Shown here in pieces: positions 8,526 through 17,281 of a stretch of 64,000 nucleotides of DNA. The stretch spans positions 157,731 to 221,730 of the forward strand of contig NZ_BLJU01000009.1 of assembly GCF_009932725.1 (NCBI RefSeq). Reading direction: 5' to 3'. The position numbers and the translations under genes are program-made. How positions within the stretch are numbered: position 1 is the stretch's first letter; each line of letters begins with the position of its first letter. This stretch comes from Pseudomonas yangonensis (GTDB taxonomy: Bacteria > Pseudomonadota > Gammaproteobacteria > Pseudomonadales > Pseudomonadaceae). A model generated the notes under the pieces. The model saw only the letters and a list, made by a program, of their open reading frames with translations, was not told where the DNA came from and did no database searches.

Positions 8526-9763
8526 ACCTGACCCTCCTGTACGTCGCTGAACTGCTTGTTCTCGGCAGCCAGGCGCTCGATCAGCGCCGCCGGCTGCCAG
8601 TGCGCGCCGAAACGCTCGGTCAGTTGCAACAGGCGCCGATGGATCGCCGCGACACCCTCGCCATCGGCCCAGGCCATCGGGCCGCCGCGCTCGGCAGGAA
8701 AGCCGTAGCCGTTGAGATAGACCAGGTCGATGTCGTGGCTGTTGGCGGCGATGTTCTCCTCGAGAATCTTCGCCCCCTCGTTGACCAGCGCCAGCAGGCA
8801 GCGCTCGAGAATCTCCTCGTTGCCGATATCGCGGCGGGTGAAACCCAGGCGCTCCGACTGCATCTGCACCAAGCCGTCGACGACCGGGTCATGCTCGGCC
8901 TGGCGACTGCCGGGCGCATAGAGGTAGTAGCCCTTGCCGCTCTTCTGGCCGAAGCGGCCCAGCTCGCACAGGCGGTTGTCCACCTGTACCGCCGGATCAT
9001 CCTGCCCCTCCCCTGCCAGTTCGCGGGCGCGCCATTCCAGGTCGATGCCGACCACGTCGTACATGCGAAACGGCCCCATGGCGAAGCCGAAGCCCTGCAG
9101 CGCCGCGTCCACCTGGTGCGGCCAGGCGCCTTCGAGCAGTAGCATGCGCGCCTCGCGCACGTAGGTGTGCAGCATGCGGTTGCCGATAAAGCCGTGGCAG
9201 TTGCCGGCCACCACCGCCACCTTGCCCATGCGCTCGCCCAGCTCCTGTGCGGCCTGCAACACGGCCGGCGCGGTCTTGCCGCCGCGGACTATCTCCAGCA
9301 GCTTCATGATGTGCGCCGGGCTGAAGAAGTGCAGGCCCAGCACGGCTTCCGGCCGCGCGGTGACGGCGGCGATGGCGTCGATATCCAGCGCCGAGGTATT
9401 GCTGGCGAGGATGGCGCCGGGCTTCATCACCGCGTCCAGCTCGCGGAAAATGCGTTGCTTGAGCTCAAGATTCTCGTACACCGCCTCGATCACCAAGTCG
9501 GCGTCGGCCAGGGCCGCATAGCTTTCCACCGCATGGGTTCGGGCGCGTCGCGCCGCGGCTTCGGCCTCATCGATGCGGCCCTTGGCGACGTTGTGCGCCC
9601 AGGTTTCCTCGGCCATTGCCAGGCCCTGCTCGACCATCTGCGGATTGTTGTCCAGCCACAGCACCTGCAGGCCGGCATTGGCCAGGCTGATGACGATGCC
9701 GCGGCCCATGGTGCCGGCGCCGATCACGGCGGCACAGCGAAGCGGCGAGACGACTTTGTTCAT
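8522..9763 (-). CDS. 3-hydroxyacyl-CoA dehydrogenase
   Basis: A 413-aa NAD-dependent enzyme that oxidises L-3-hydroxyacyl-CoA to 3-ketoacyl-CoA. The Rossmann motif VIGAGTMGRGI lies at residues about 13-23, the HHxxE-type active-site region is LGLHFFSPAHIMKLLEIVRG, and both 3HCDH domains are present, with a repeated C-terminal domain. The start at MNKVVSPLRC is supported by GAGAGGA upstream. It is the first gene of an operon with the acyl-CoA dehydrogenase and diverges from a LysR regulator at 10005, which probably controls it. There is no fused enoyl-CoA hydratase domain, unlike FadB. Confidence 0.92.
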   Translation of the reverse strand: MNKVVSPLRCAAVIGAGTMGRGIVISLANAGLQVLWLDNNPQMVEQGLAMAEETWAHNVAKGRIDEAEAAARRARTHAVESYAALADADLVIEAVYENLELKQRIFRELDAVMKPGAILASNTSALDIDAIAAVTARPEAVLGLHFFSPAHIMKLLEIVRGGKTAPAVLQAAQELGERMGKVAVVAGNCHGFIGNRMLHTYVREARMLLLEGAWPHQVDAALQGFGFAMGPFRMYDVVGIDLEWRARELAGEGQDDPAVQVDNRLCELGRFGQKSGKGYYLYAPGSRQAEHDPVVDGLVQMQSERLGFTRRDIGNEEILERCLLALVNEGAKILEENIAANSHDIDLVYLNGYGFPAERGGPMAWADGEGVAAIHRRLLQLTERFGAHWQPAALIERLAAENKQFSDVQEGQV

Positions 9764-9791
9764 TGTTATTCCTCTCGTGCACAAACAGGCT

Positions 9792-9931
9792 GGGCACCCT
9801 TAAAAACTACCTGCGTTGTCATCGCTGCGTTAAAAACAGGCTCAAAATGCTCATTTACAACCCGTAAACTCCGCTTTTTCGCCTGTTTTCGCCTTGCGCT
9901 GACTGCCTCGCCTACGTTTTTAAAGGCACCC
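9792..9931. repeat. About 140-bp intergenic repeat element, copy 1 (family D)
   Basis: The core starts CTGCGTTGTCATCGCTGCGT and includes CTCAAAATGCTCATTTACAA and CGCCTTGCGCTGACTGCCTC. It matches, with substitutions, the DNA at 61841-62008. The outer ends of this copy form an inverted repeat, GGGCACCCTTAAAAAC versus GTTTTTAAAGGCACCC, which is not shared with copy 2. It lies in the promoter region between the divergent 3-hydroxyacyl-CoA dehydrogenase and LysR genes. Confidence 0.85.
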
Positions 9932-10004
9932 AGAAGCTTGGGTCACGATAAGCAAGCCGCTACTATTTTTGAAATTTAGTCTTGTGATACGACGTATTCA
10001 GTAG

Positions 10005-10907
10005 ATGAATTTCACCAACTTCGACCTCAATCTGCTGCGCGTGCTCGATGCCCTGCTGCGCGAGCAGAACGTCTCGCGCGCCGCCGAGCACCTGGCGCTG
10101 AGCCAGCCGGCGGTCAGCAATGCCCTGGGCCGTCTGCGCGAGCTGCTCGACGATCCGCTGCTGGTGCGCGTGGGCAGACGCATGCAGCCTACCCCGCGGG
10201 CCCTGGCGCTGGAGGCGCCGATCCGCAGCGCGCTGCGCCAACTGGAGCAGAGCCTGAGCGCGGGCGAGGCCTTCGAGCCGGGCGAAAGCCGCCAGCGCTT
10301 TCGCATCGCCGTCACCGATTACGTCGAGCTGGTGTGCATGCCGCGCCTGCTCGACCGCCTCAGCCGCAAGGCGCCGGGCATCGGCATCGATATTCGCCAC
10401 CTCAGTCCCAGCCTGCCGATGGAGGCGCTGGACAAGGGCGAGCTGGACCTGGTGCTGGGCCGCTTCGACGAGATGCCGGCGCGTTTCGCCCGCCGTCACT
10501 GGATGAGCGAGACGCTCAAGCTGGCGGTACGCCGCGAGCATCCGCTGCTGCGTCGGGGCAGCCTGGATCTGGAGACCTTCCTGCGCCTGCGTCACCTCTG
10601 GGTGCACGGCGGGCAGACCCGCGGCATGGTCGATCAGTGGCTGGGCGAACAGGGCCTGTCGCGGCAGATCTTCTACACCACGCCGAACTACCTGCAGGCG
10701 GCGCACATCGTCGCCGGCAGCGAACTGGCGGCCGTGCTGCCCACTGCCCTGGCCCGGCATTTCGCCACGCTGCTGCCGCTGCAATTGTTCGACCTGCCCT
10801 TCGCCCTCGGCCCCTTCCATTTGGAAGTGGTCAGCCTGGCGCAACGTCAGCGCGATGCCGCGCTGCAATGGCTGATCGAGGAGATCGTCGCAGTGGCCAA
10901 CCCCTAG
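10005..10907 (+). CDS. LysR-family transcriptional regulator
   Basis: A 300-aa LysR regulator. The N-terminal winged helix-turn-helix is clear at residues about 6-65 (LLREQNVSRAAEHLALSQ, then PAVSNALGRLRELL). The rest is the effector-binding domain of the NodD/NahR-like branch. It diverges from the 3-hydroxyacyl-CoA dehydrogenase/acyl-CoA dehydrogenase operon, so it is the likely local activator or repressor, with an acyl-CoA or related metabolite as ligand (inference). The 241-bp divergent promoter region is largely occupied by the 140-bp repeat element. Confidence 0.92.
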   Translation: MNFTNFDLNLLRVLDALLREQNVSRAAEHLALSQPAVSNALGRLRELLDDPLLVRVGRRMQPTPRALALEAPIRSALRQLEQSLSAGEAFEPGESRQRFRIAVTDYVELVCMPRLLDRLSRKAPGIGIDIRHLSPSLPMEALDKGELDLVLGRFDEMPARFARRHWMSETLKLAVRREHPLLRRGSLDLETFLRLRHLWVHGGQTRGMVDQWLGEQGLSRQIFYTTPNYLQAAHIVAGSELAAVLPTALARHFATLLPLQLFDLPFALGPFHLEVVSLAQRQRDAALQWLIEEIVAVANP

Positions 10908-10969
10908 GGAGCGCCGCGCCATGCGCACCGGCCATTCTTCCGGTGCAATGGCGGTGCGCACAGCACCTC

Positions 10970-12253
10970 CTAACTCTGGACTTGGCGATCGACGCGCCCG
11001 CCCAGGTACCAGCCGAGCACGCCCCATAGTGCGGCGCACAGCGCGCCGGCCATCGCCACCAGCCAGGCGCCGTGACCGAGCATGTCCAGCCCGGCCTTGG
11101 CCCAGCCACTGAGGGCATCGCCGCCGCGATAGACGACGGTGTCGATGAAGTTCTTCGCCTTGTACTTGCTCTCGGCATCCAGCGGGGCGAACAGCATCTC
11201 CCGCCCCGGCCGGACGAAGGCGTACTCGCCGATGCGCCGCACGATCATCAACCCCGCCAGCATGGCGAAGGTCGGTGCCAGCGCCAGGCCGATAAAGCCC
11301 AGGCAGACCAGTGCCGGCACCAGCGACAGCAACACGCGCACGCCGAGCTTCTGCGCCACCCGGCCGGTGATGAACAATTGAGTCGTCAGGGCGCCGGCCT
11401 GCACGACAAAGTCGATGATGCCGAACACCCGCACCTGCGCAGCGCGCTCCGGGAACAACTCGGCCACCAGGCGCGCCTGTTCGAAGTAGAGGAAGGTGCT
11501 GACCGAGGTCAGCAGCAGAATGAACGCGCCGATGCCCAGCAGATAACGCGAGCCGAGCATGCGCGTCAGCCCGCTGAAGGGATTGCCCGGCACCGGCATG
11601 CGCGGGCTTTCGCTGGGCAGCGCTCCCGGCCGCCCGGCGCCCTGGCGTTCACGCCAGACCATCAGATAGCGCTTGAGCGCCATGGCCACCCCGAGCAGCA
11701 CGGCGGCCATCAGCATCAACCCGGACTCGCCGATGGGCCCGATCAGTACAGTGCTCACAAGCGGCCCGCACAACCCGCCGACACTGGCGCCCGCAGCGAT
11801 GAAGGCGAACAGCCGGCGCGCCTGGGCGCCATCGAACACATCGGCCATCAGGCTCCAGGCCACAGAGACGACGAACAGGTTGTAGACCGAGATCCACACA
11901 TAGAACACCCGCGCCAGCCAGACACTGTCGTGGTCGAGGCGAAACAGCAGCACAAAGACCAACAGGTTGAGACAGAAGAAGCCGTACACCCAGTCGATGA
12001 AATGGATGCGCGGCACCTTCGAGTTGAGCCAGGCGAATAGCGGCACCGCCAGCAGCATGACGACGAAGGTGGCGGTGAACAGCCACTGCAGGTTGTTCAC
12101 CCCGCCGGTAATGCCCATTGCCTCACGGATCGGCCGCAGCATGAAGTAGCCGGCGAACAGGCAGAAGAACAGGGCGAATCCGGCCAGCACCGCCGCCAGC
12201 TCCTGCTTCTCGGCATTGATCGCCCGCGCCAGGCGCCAGCTGAGCGCCTGCAT
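10970..12253 (-). CDS. MFS-type carrier resembling the ATP/ADP (NTP/NDP) translocase family
   Basis: A 427-aa integral membrane protein with about 11-12 hydrophobic segments. The N-terminus FLCLFAGYFMLRPIREAMGI-like stretch (read here as FCLFAGYFMLRPIREAMG) and VAWSLMADVFDGAQARRLF are characteristic of the bacterial group related to nucleotide translocases (TlcC/Npt-like) within the MFS superfamily. True nucleotide exchange is unproven in free-living bacteria, so 'MFS transporter' is the safe name. One base separates its ATG from the stop of the upstream aldo/keto reductase, so the two are co-transcribed. Confidence 0.75.
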   Translation of the reverse strand: MQALSWRLARAINAEKQELAAVLAGFALFFCLFAGYFMLRPIREAMGITGGVNNLQWLFTATFVVMLLAVPLFAWLNSKVPRIHFIDWVYGFFCLNLLVFVLLFRLDHDSVWLARVFYVWISVYNLFVVSVAWSLMADVFDGAQARRLFAFIAAGASVGGLCGPLVSTVLIGPIGESGLMLMAAVLLGVAMALKRYLMVWRERQGAGRPGALPSESPRMPVPGNPFSGLTRMLGSRYLLGIGAFILLLTSVSTFLYFEQARLVAELFPERAAQVRVFGIIDFVVQAGALTTQLFITGRVAQKLGVRVLLSLVPALVCLGFIGLALAPTFAMLAGLMIVRRIGEYAFVRPGREMLFAPLDAESKYKAKNFIDTVVYRGGDALSGWAKAGLDMLGHGAWLVAMAGALCAALWGVLGWYLGGRVDRQVQS

Positions 12254-12254
12254 C

Positions 12255-13175
12255 TCAGGCGAACAGCTCGATGATGCGTTTGCGCTGCGCCGCGTCCGGC
12301 AGGCGGCCCTGACCGGCGAGAATATTGTCAGCCATGTAACGCGGGTTGGAGGTGGCCGGAATCACCGCCGTCACCGCAGGATTGGCAAGGATGAACTTGA
12401 GCATCAGCTGCGCCCAGGAGGTGACATCCAGCTCGATCGCCGCCCAGTCAGGCAGGTTTTGCCCCTTTACCCGGTCGAACAGTGCCGAGCGCTGAAACGG
12501 GCGATTGATCAGCACCGCGATGCCCTTGTCGGCGCAGTAGGGCAGCAACTCGCGCTCGGCATTGCGCTCGCCGATGGAGTAGTTGAACTGGACGAAATCC
12601 ACCGGCTCGTTGCGCAGCACCTCGAGCAGGCGCTCATGGGCGGAGTCCAGATAGTGGGTCACGCCGATGTAACGTACCCGGCCCTGCTCTTTCAGCTCGC
12701 GCAGCAGCGCAAGTTGAGTGCTGGTGTCCTGCAGGTTGTGCACCTGCATCAGGTCGATGGTAGTGGCCCTGAGCGCGGCGAAGCTGGCCTCGACCTGACG
12801 CTCACCGGCCGCACGCCCGGTCGAGGACACCTTGCTGGCCAGGAACAGGCGCTTGCGCATGCCATCCTCGGCGGCCAGCGCCCCGCACACTGCCTCGGCC
12901 CGCCCGTAGCTGGGCGCGGTATCCACCAGGCTGCCGCCGCCGTTGACCAGCGCTTGCAACACCTCGCGCAGCGGTTGCAACGCTTCATCTGTCAGCGCCA
13001 CGTCATGGGTGCGTGAGGTGCCCAGACCGATCACCGGCAGCTGTTCGCCGCTACTGGGAATCGCCCGGCTCAGCAGGGGGCCTGAGGCAAAGGCGGACGA
13101 CGGCAACCAGGGCATCAGGGCAGCCAGCGCAGCCAGACTGGCGCTACCTTGCAGGACTCGACGACGACTGGGCAT
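12255..13175 (-). CDS. Tat-exported aldo/keto reductase
   Basis: A 306-aa protein with an N-terminal twin-arginine signal (SRRRVLQGSASLAALAAL, residues 3-20), followed by an aldo/keto reductase barrel. The catalytic tetrad is visible: Asp and Tyr in LVDTAPSYGRAE, Lys in FLASKV, His in LMQVHNL. A Tat leader means it probably folds with its nicotinamide cofactor in the cytoplasm before export, which is unusual for an NADPH enzyme. The gene is directly followed by the translocase-like carrier on the same strand. Substrate unknown. Confidence 0.87.
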   Translation of the reverse strand: MPSRRRVLQGSASLAALAALMPWLPSSAFASGPLLSRAIPSSGEQLPVIGLGTSRTHDVALTDEALQPLREVLQALVNGGGSLVDTAPSYGRAEAVCGALAAEDGMRKRLFLASKVSSTGRAAGERQVEASFAALRATTIDLMQVHNLQDTSTQLALLRELKEQGRVRYIGVTHYLDSAHERLLEVLRNEPVDFVQFNYSIGERNAERELLPYCADKGIAVLINRPFQRSALFDRVKGQNLPDWAAIELDVTSWAQLMLKFILANPAVTAVIPATSNPRYMADNILAGQGRLPDAAQRKRIIELFA

Positions 13176-13406
13176 GACCAGGCTCCTCTCTCAGTGACCG
13201 GTTGGTTATAGGCACTGACCACGCGCTGACCAAGGCGTTACATCCGCAGTGGCTTCTGTGTGGGGAAGCGGTCAGAGCGAAGCCAGACGGGCACAGGCGC
13301 TTATCACGGGACGAAGAGGAGAATGAGGCAGGCTAGGGATGCAATATCCGGTAACCAAAATGCCGCTGCGCCAGGCAAGGCCGAGGCGCAACGGTCGGGA
13401 AAGCGT

Positions 13407-13574
13407 TCAGGCCGCGTGCGTTGAAGATTCGCTGATCAGCATGCCGTGGGAAACGAGATAGCAACGATGGCCGTTCTGCAGCATCAAAGGGCTGCGGCTG
13501 GAGATGACCCAGCCCTTGCTCAGCAGCTGTTCGATATGAGCGCGCAGTGCGGGTAGATGGCGCTGTTCCTTCAT
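13407..13574 (-). CDS. Small conserved-looking hypothetical protein (55 aa)
   Basis: The reading frame starts MKEQRHLPALRAHIEQLLSK and ends SHGMLISESSTHAA. An AGAGG Shine-Dalgarno sequence lies about 6 bases before the ATG. The predicted protein has an amphipathic helix followed by a beta-like stretch (GWVISSRSPLMLQNG, HRCYLVSHG), reads like a folded domain and uses Pseudomonas-style codons. No known family assigned. It sits alone between the aldo/keto reductase and the flavin monooxygenase genes. A longer frame across the same DNA gives low-complexity, shadow-like sequence and was rejected. Confidence 0.6.
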   Translation of the reverse strand: MKEQRHLPALRAHIEQLLSKGWVISSRSPLMLQNGHRCYLVSHGMLISESSTHAA

Positions 13575-13717
13575 GGCCGACCTCTGGTTGATTAGGCGCT
13601 TGGCACCTTGTTGTTCTTCCGTGACGCAGCTCGCAAAAGTGTAGTGGCGCTCTGCCAGGAACGTAAGCGGCGCGATTGTGTAATATTTTGTAGGACATTC
13701 GCTATAGCCCCGTCACA

Positions 13718-15202
13718 TCAAGGCTGCGCCAACACCGCTTGCGGCTCCTCCTGAGGCGCAGAGAACACCAGGTAGTCGTCTTCGAGCTTGCCGTAGCGCA
13801 GCAGCGCCAGATCAAGCAGGTAGTTCTGATGCAGCTTCCACGGCACCCGGTCGCCCTGCGCCGGCAACAGGTGCGCGGCGCGCTTGATATAGCCCGACTG
13901 CAAATCGAGAAAGGGCTCCGGGCGGACGCTGCCGCCCTTGTCGCGTGGTGTCACCTGACGCATGCCGATGGCGTCCAGATGATTGATCAGGCGGCAGAAG
14001 TACTCGCTGGAAAGATCGGCCTTGAGCGTCCAGCTGGCGTTGGTGTAGCCCATCACCACCGCCAGGTTGGGCAGATCGCGCAGCATGATGCCGCGATAGC
14101 CCATGCTCTTCGGCGCCTCGAATGGCGCGCCATCGACCTGCACAGCGATGCCGCCGAACAACTGCAACTGCAGACCGGTGGCGCTGACGATCACATCGGC
14201 AGCCAGCTCCTCGCCGCCCTTGAGCCGAACGCCCTGGGCGGTGAAACGCTCGATCTCGGCCGTGACCACCTGCGCCCTGCCCTGGCGCAGCACGCGGAAC
14301 AGGTCGCCATCCGGCACTGCGCAGACGCGCTGGTCCCAGGGCTTGTAGCGGGGGCTGAAATGGCGCAGATCGACCTCGCCCATCTGCCGCCGCACCAGCC
14401 CCAGCAGTATCCGCCGCACCAGACTGGGAAAGCGCTTGGCCAGCTTGTAGAAGACCAGTTGCAGAGTCACGTTGCGCCCGCGCGCCAGGCGATACACCCA
14501 CCTCTCCGGCAACACCCGGCGCAGTGCATTGGACAGCGCATCGCGCTGCGGCAGGTTGATCACGTAGCTGGGCGAACGCTGCAGCATGGTGACCTGAGCC
14601 GCGCGCTCGGCGAGTGCTGGCACCAGGGTCACCGCCGTGGCGCCGCTGCCGATCACCAGTACGTGCTTGCCGCTGTAGTCGAAGCCCTCAGGCCACAGCT
14701 GTGGATGAATGAAGGTGCCCTGATAATCCTCGCGCCCGGTGAATTCGGGGGTGTAGCCAGCCTCGTAGCGGTAGTAGCCGGTGCACATCATCAGGAACTG
14801 GCAGCTCATGCGCAGCGGCTCGCTCTCCTCGCCGCGCTGCACCCGCAACTGCCAGGTGGCGCTGGCGCTGCACCAATTGGCCTCGAGCACCCTGTGCCGA
14901 TAGCGGATCAAGCGGTCGACGCCATGCTCGGCGGCCGTTTCCTCGATGTAACGGCGAATAGACGTACCGTCGGCAATGGCCTGCGGATCGCTCCAGGGTT
15001 TGAAGTTGTAGCCGAGGGTGTACATGTCCGAGTCGGAACGAATGCCCGGATAACGAAACAGATCCCAGGTGCCGCCCATGGCCTCGCGCCCCTCGAGAAT
15101 GGCGAAACGCTTGGTCGGGCACAGCCGTTTGAGGTGGCAAGCCGCGCCGACTCCGGACAGGCCGGCGCCGATGATCAGGACATCCAGATGTTCAACGGAC
15201 AT
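13718..15202 (-). CDS. Flavin-containing monooxygenase, Baeyer-Villiger type (EthA-like)
   Basis: A 494-aa FAD/NADPH monooxygenase. The N-terminal FAD Rossmann motif is VLIIGAGLSGVGAACHLK (residues 9-26). GTWDLFRYPGIRSDSDMYTL is the BVMO flavin-binding stretch. The second Rossmann (NADPH) motif is VLVIGSGATAVTLVPAL. The BVMO fingerprint reads YQGTFIHPQLWP, that is FxGxxxHxxxW with Tyr for the first Phe. It probably oxidises a ketone or a hydrophobic substrate. It diverges from the lipid ABC transporter operon at 15360. Substrate unknown. Confidence 0.87.
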   Translation of the reverse strand: MSVEHLDVLIIGAGLSGVGAACHLKRLCPTKRFAILEGREAMGGTWDLFRYPGIRSDSDMYTLGYNFKPWSDPQAIADGTSIRRYIEETAAEHGVDRLIRYRHRVLEANWCSASATWQLRVQRGEESEPLRMSCQFLMMCTGYYRYEAGYTPEFTGREDYQGTFIHPQLWPEGFDYSGKHVLVIGSGATAVTLVPALAERAAQVTMLQRSPSYVINLPQRDALSNALRRVLPERWVYRLARGRNVTLQLVFYKLAKRFPSLVRRILLGLVRRQMGEVDLRHFSPRYKPWDQRVCAVPDGDLFRVLRQGRAQVVTAEIERFTAQGVRLKGGEELAADVIVSATGLQLQLFGGIAVQVDGAPFEAPKSMGYRGIMLRDLPNLAVVMGYTNASWTLKADLSSEYFCRLINHLDAIGMRQVTPRDKGGSVRPEPFLDLQSGYIKRAAHLLPAQGDRVPWKLHQNYLLDLALLRYGKLEDDYLVFSAPQEEPQAVLAQP

Positions 15203-15359
15203 GACTCAGCCTCGCTTGCCTCGGGACAATGAGCATCACCTTAGTCCATGCAACTGTCATCCGGTCTTTGCGGGAGCTGGCAGCTGATTCGCCGCTCCAT
15301 TCACATCCGCTGACTGTCGTGACTGGCTTGAGGCGCCCCTGCAGCGCTAAGCTGTGGCG

Positions 15360-16499
15360 ATGACCACACCCTACCTGACCTTGCAGCAGACCAGCAGCAC
15401 GGACGCCGCCAGCGATCTGCGGCTGGGCGGCGACTGGACGCTGGCCCATTACAGCCGGCTCGAACCCGAGGTGCTGGCCCTGCGCGAACGCCTGCGCGGC
15501 GAGGAAAGCGTCGACCTCAAGGACCTGGCCGCGCTGGACACCGCCGGTGCAGCGCTGCTGGTGGAGCTGTTCGGCCGGGAGCGCCTGCGTCACCTGATCC
15601 AGCAGGCCGAACTCGACGAACGACGCCGCGCCCTGTTGCTGACGGTCGCCGATGCCATGGCAGACAGCGCCCAGGCACAAGCCGCGCCTGAGCCTTCGGT
15701 ACTGCGTGAAGTGCTCGGCCATATCGGCGAAGTGGTCGAAGGCATGTGGCACCAGGGCCGCGCACTGCTCGGTTTCATGGGTCTGACCCTGGCCAGCATG
15801 CTGGCGATCCTGGTGCGCCCGATGCGCTGGCGCCTCACCTCGCTGGCGGCCCATCTGGAGCAGTGCGGCCTCAACGCCGTGCCCATCGTCGCTCTGTTGA
15901 CCTTTCTGGTGGGCGCCGTGGTGGCGTTTCTCGGCGCCACCATCCTCGCCGACTTCGGTGCCACCATCTACACGGTGAACCTGGTGGCGTTCTCATTCCT
16001 GCGCGAGTTCGGCGTGCTGCTCACCGCGATTCTCATGGCCGGGCGCACCGCCAGCGCCTTCACCGCACAGATCGGCTCGATGAAGGCCAACGAGGAAATC
16101 GACGCCATCCGCACCCTTGGCCTGAGCCCCATCGAACTGCTGGTGCTGCCACGGGTGTTCGCCATGCTGATCGCGCTGCCGATCCTGACCTTCATCGCCA
16201 TGCTCAGCGGCATAGTCGGCGGGGGTGTGGTATGCGCCGTGTCCCTGGGCATTCCGGTGACGATGTATCTGTCGATCCTGCAGGACAGCGACCTGCTGCG
16301 GCACTTCCTGGTCGGCCTGCTCAAGGCGCCGATCTTCGCCTTCCTGATCGCCCTGATCGGCTGCCTGGAAGGCTTCAAGGTCAGCGGCAGCGCGCAATCG
16401 GTGGGCGAACACACCACCTCGGCAGTGGTGCAGTCGATCTTCGTGGTCATCCTGCTCGATGCGATGGCTGCGCTGTTCTTGATGGAGATGGGCTGGTGA
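15360..16499 (+). CDS. MlaE-family lipid ABC transporter permease with N-terminal STAS-like domain
   Basis: A 379-aa permease. Residues 1-105 form a STAS-like domain with the signature LAALDTAGAALLVEL. Residues about 130-379 are the MlaE domain with five to six membrane segments and the family stretch MKANEEIDAIRTLGLSPIEL. It moves lipids between inner and outer membrane together with the following ATPase, MCE protein and lipoprotein. In classical Mla the STAS domain is the separate MlaB protein, and here it is fused. ATG 15360 is preferred over an in-frame GTG two codons earlier; neither has a strong ribosome site. The stop overlaps the next start (GTGA). Confidence 0.88.
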   Translation: MTTPYLTLQQTSSTDAASDLRLGGDWTLAHYSRLEPEVLALRERLRGEESVDLKDLAALDTAGAALLVELFGRERLRHLIQQAELDERRRALLLTVADAMADSAQAQAAPEPSVLREVLGHIGEVVEGMWHQGRALLGFMGLTLASMLAILVRPMRWRLTSLAAHLEQCGLNAVPIVALLTFLVGAVVAFLGATILADFGATIYTVNLVAFSFLREFGVLLTAILMAGRTASAFTAQIGSMKANEEIDAIRTLGLSPIELLVLPRVFAMLIALPILTFIAMLSGIVGGGVVCAVSLGIPVTMYLSILQDSDLLRHFLVGLLKAPIFAFLIALIGCLEGFKVSGSAQSVGEHTTSAVVQSIFVVILLDAMAALFLMEMGW

Positions 16500-17281
16500 G
16501 CCGGGACAAGGTCATCGAGGTACGCGGCCTTAACAACCGCTTCGGCAGCCAGGTGGTGCACGAGCACCTGGATTTCGACCTGTATCGCGGCGAGATTCTC
16601 GGCGTGGTCGGTGGCTCGGGTACCGGCAAGTCGGTGCTGCTGCGCAGTATCGTCGGCCTGCGCCAGCCCAACGCCGGCACCGTGCGGGTGTTCGGCGAAG
16701 AGTTGCTGAACCTGCCGACCGAGCGCCGCTCGCAGCTGGAGCGGCGCTTCGGCGTGCTCTATCAGCGCGGCGCGCTGTTCTCCTCGCTGACGGTCAGCGA
16801 GAACATCGCCCTGCCGCTGATCGAGCATGCCGGCCTGTCGCGCGCCGAGGCCGAGCGCCTGGCGCGGGTCAAGATCGCCCTGGCCGGCCTGCCCCAGGAC
16901 GCCGGCGGCAAATTTCCCGCCTCGCTGTCCGGCGGCATGGTCAAACGCGCCGCTCTGGCCCGTGCCCTGGCACTCGACCCGGACATTCTGTTCCTCGACG
17001 AACCCACCGCCGGCCTCGACCCAATCGGAGCGGCGGCCTTCGACCAATTGATCCGCACCCTCAGTGACAGCCTGGGTCTGAGTGTATTTCTGGTGACCCA
17101 CGATCTGGACACGCTTTACAGCATTTGCGATCGCGTCGCGGTGCTGGCGCAGAAGAAGGTGCTGGTGGCCGACCGCCTCGACGTGGTGGCTGCCACCGAC
17201 GACGCCTGGATTCAGGAATACTTTCACGGCCCGCGTGGACGCGCGGCCGCACAGGCCGCCTCGGCGGCAGGGAGACAATGA
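16496..17281 (+). CDS. MlaF-like ABC transporter ATP-binding protein
   Basis: A 261-aa ATPase for the MCE lipid transporter. Walker A is GGSGTGKSVLL (residues about 35-45), the signature is LSGGMVKRAALARALA, and Walker B is ILFLDEPTAGLDP. The GTG start overlaps the permease stop (GTGA), which fixes the start and shows coupling. The C-terminus after the ATPase core is an Ala/Arg-rich tail. The MlaD-like gene begins directly after its stop. A longer frame reading into the permease gene is a shadow and is not used. Confidence 0.92.
   Translation: MSRDKVIEVRGLNNRFGSQVVHEHLDFDLYRGEILGVVGGSGTGKSVLLRSIVGLRQPNAGTVRVFGEELLNLPTERRSQLERRFGVLYQRGALFSSLTVSENIALPLIEHAGLSRAEAERLARVKIALAGLPQDAGGKFPASLSGGMVKRAALARALALDPDILFLDEPTAGLDPIGAAAFDQLIRTLSDSLGLSVFLVTHDLDTLYSICDRVAVLAQKKVLVADRLDVVAATDDAWIQEYFHGPRGRAAAQAASAAGRQ

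Noticed and set aside
13333..13698. 121-aa minus-strand frame overlapping the 55-aa gene
   Set aside because: Its product reads as low-information Arg/Pro-rich sequence and it has no ribosome site. The shorter frame at 13407-13574 has both a ribosome site and a fold-like sequence.
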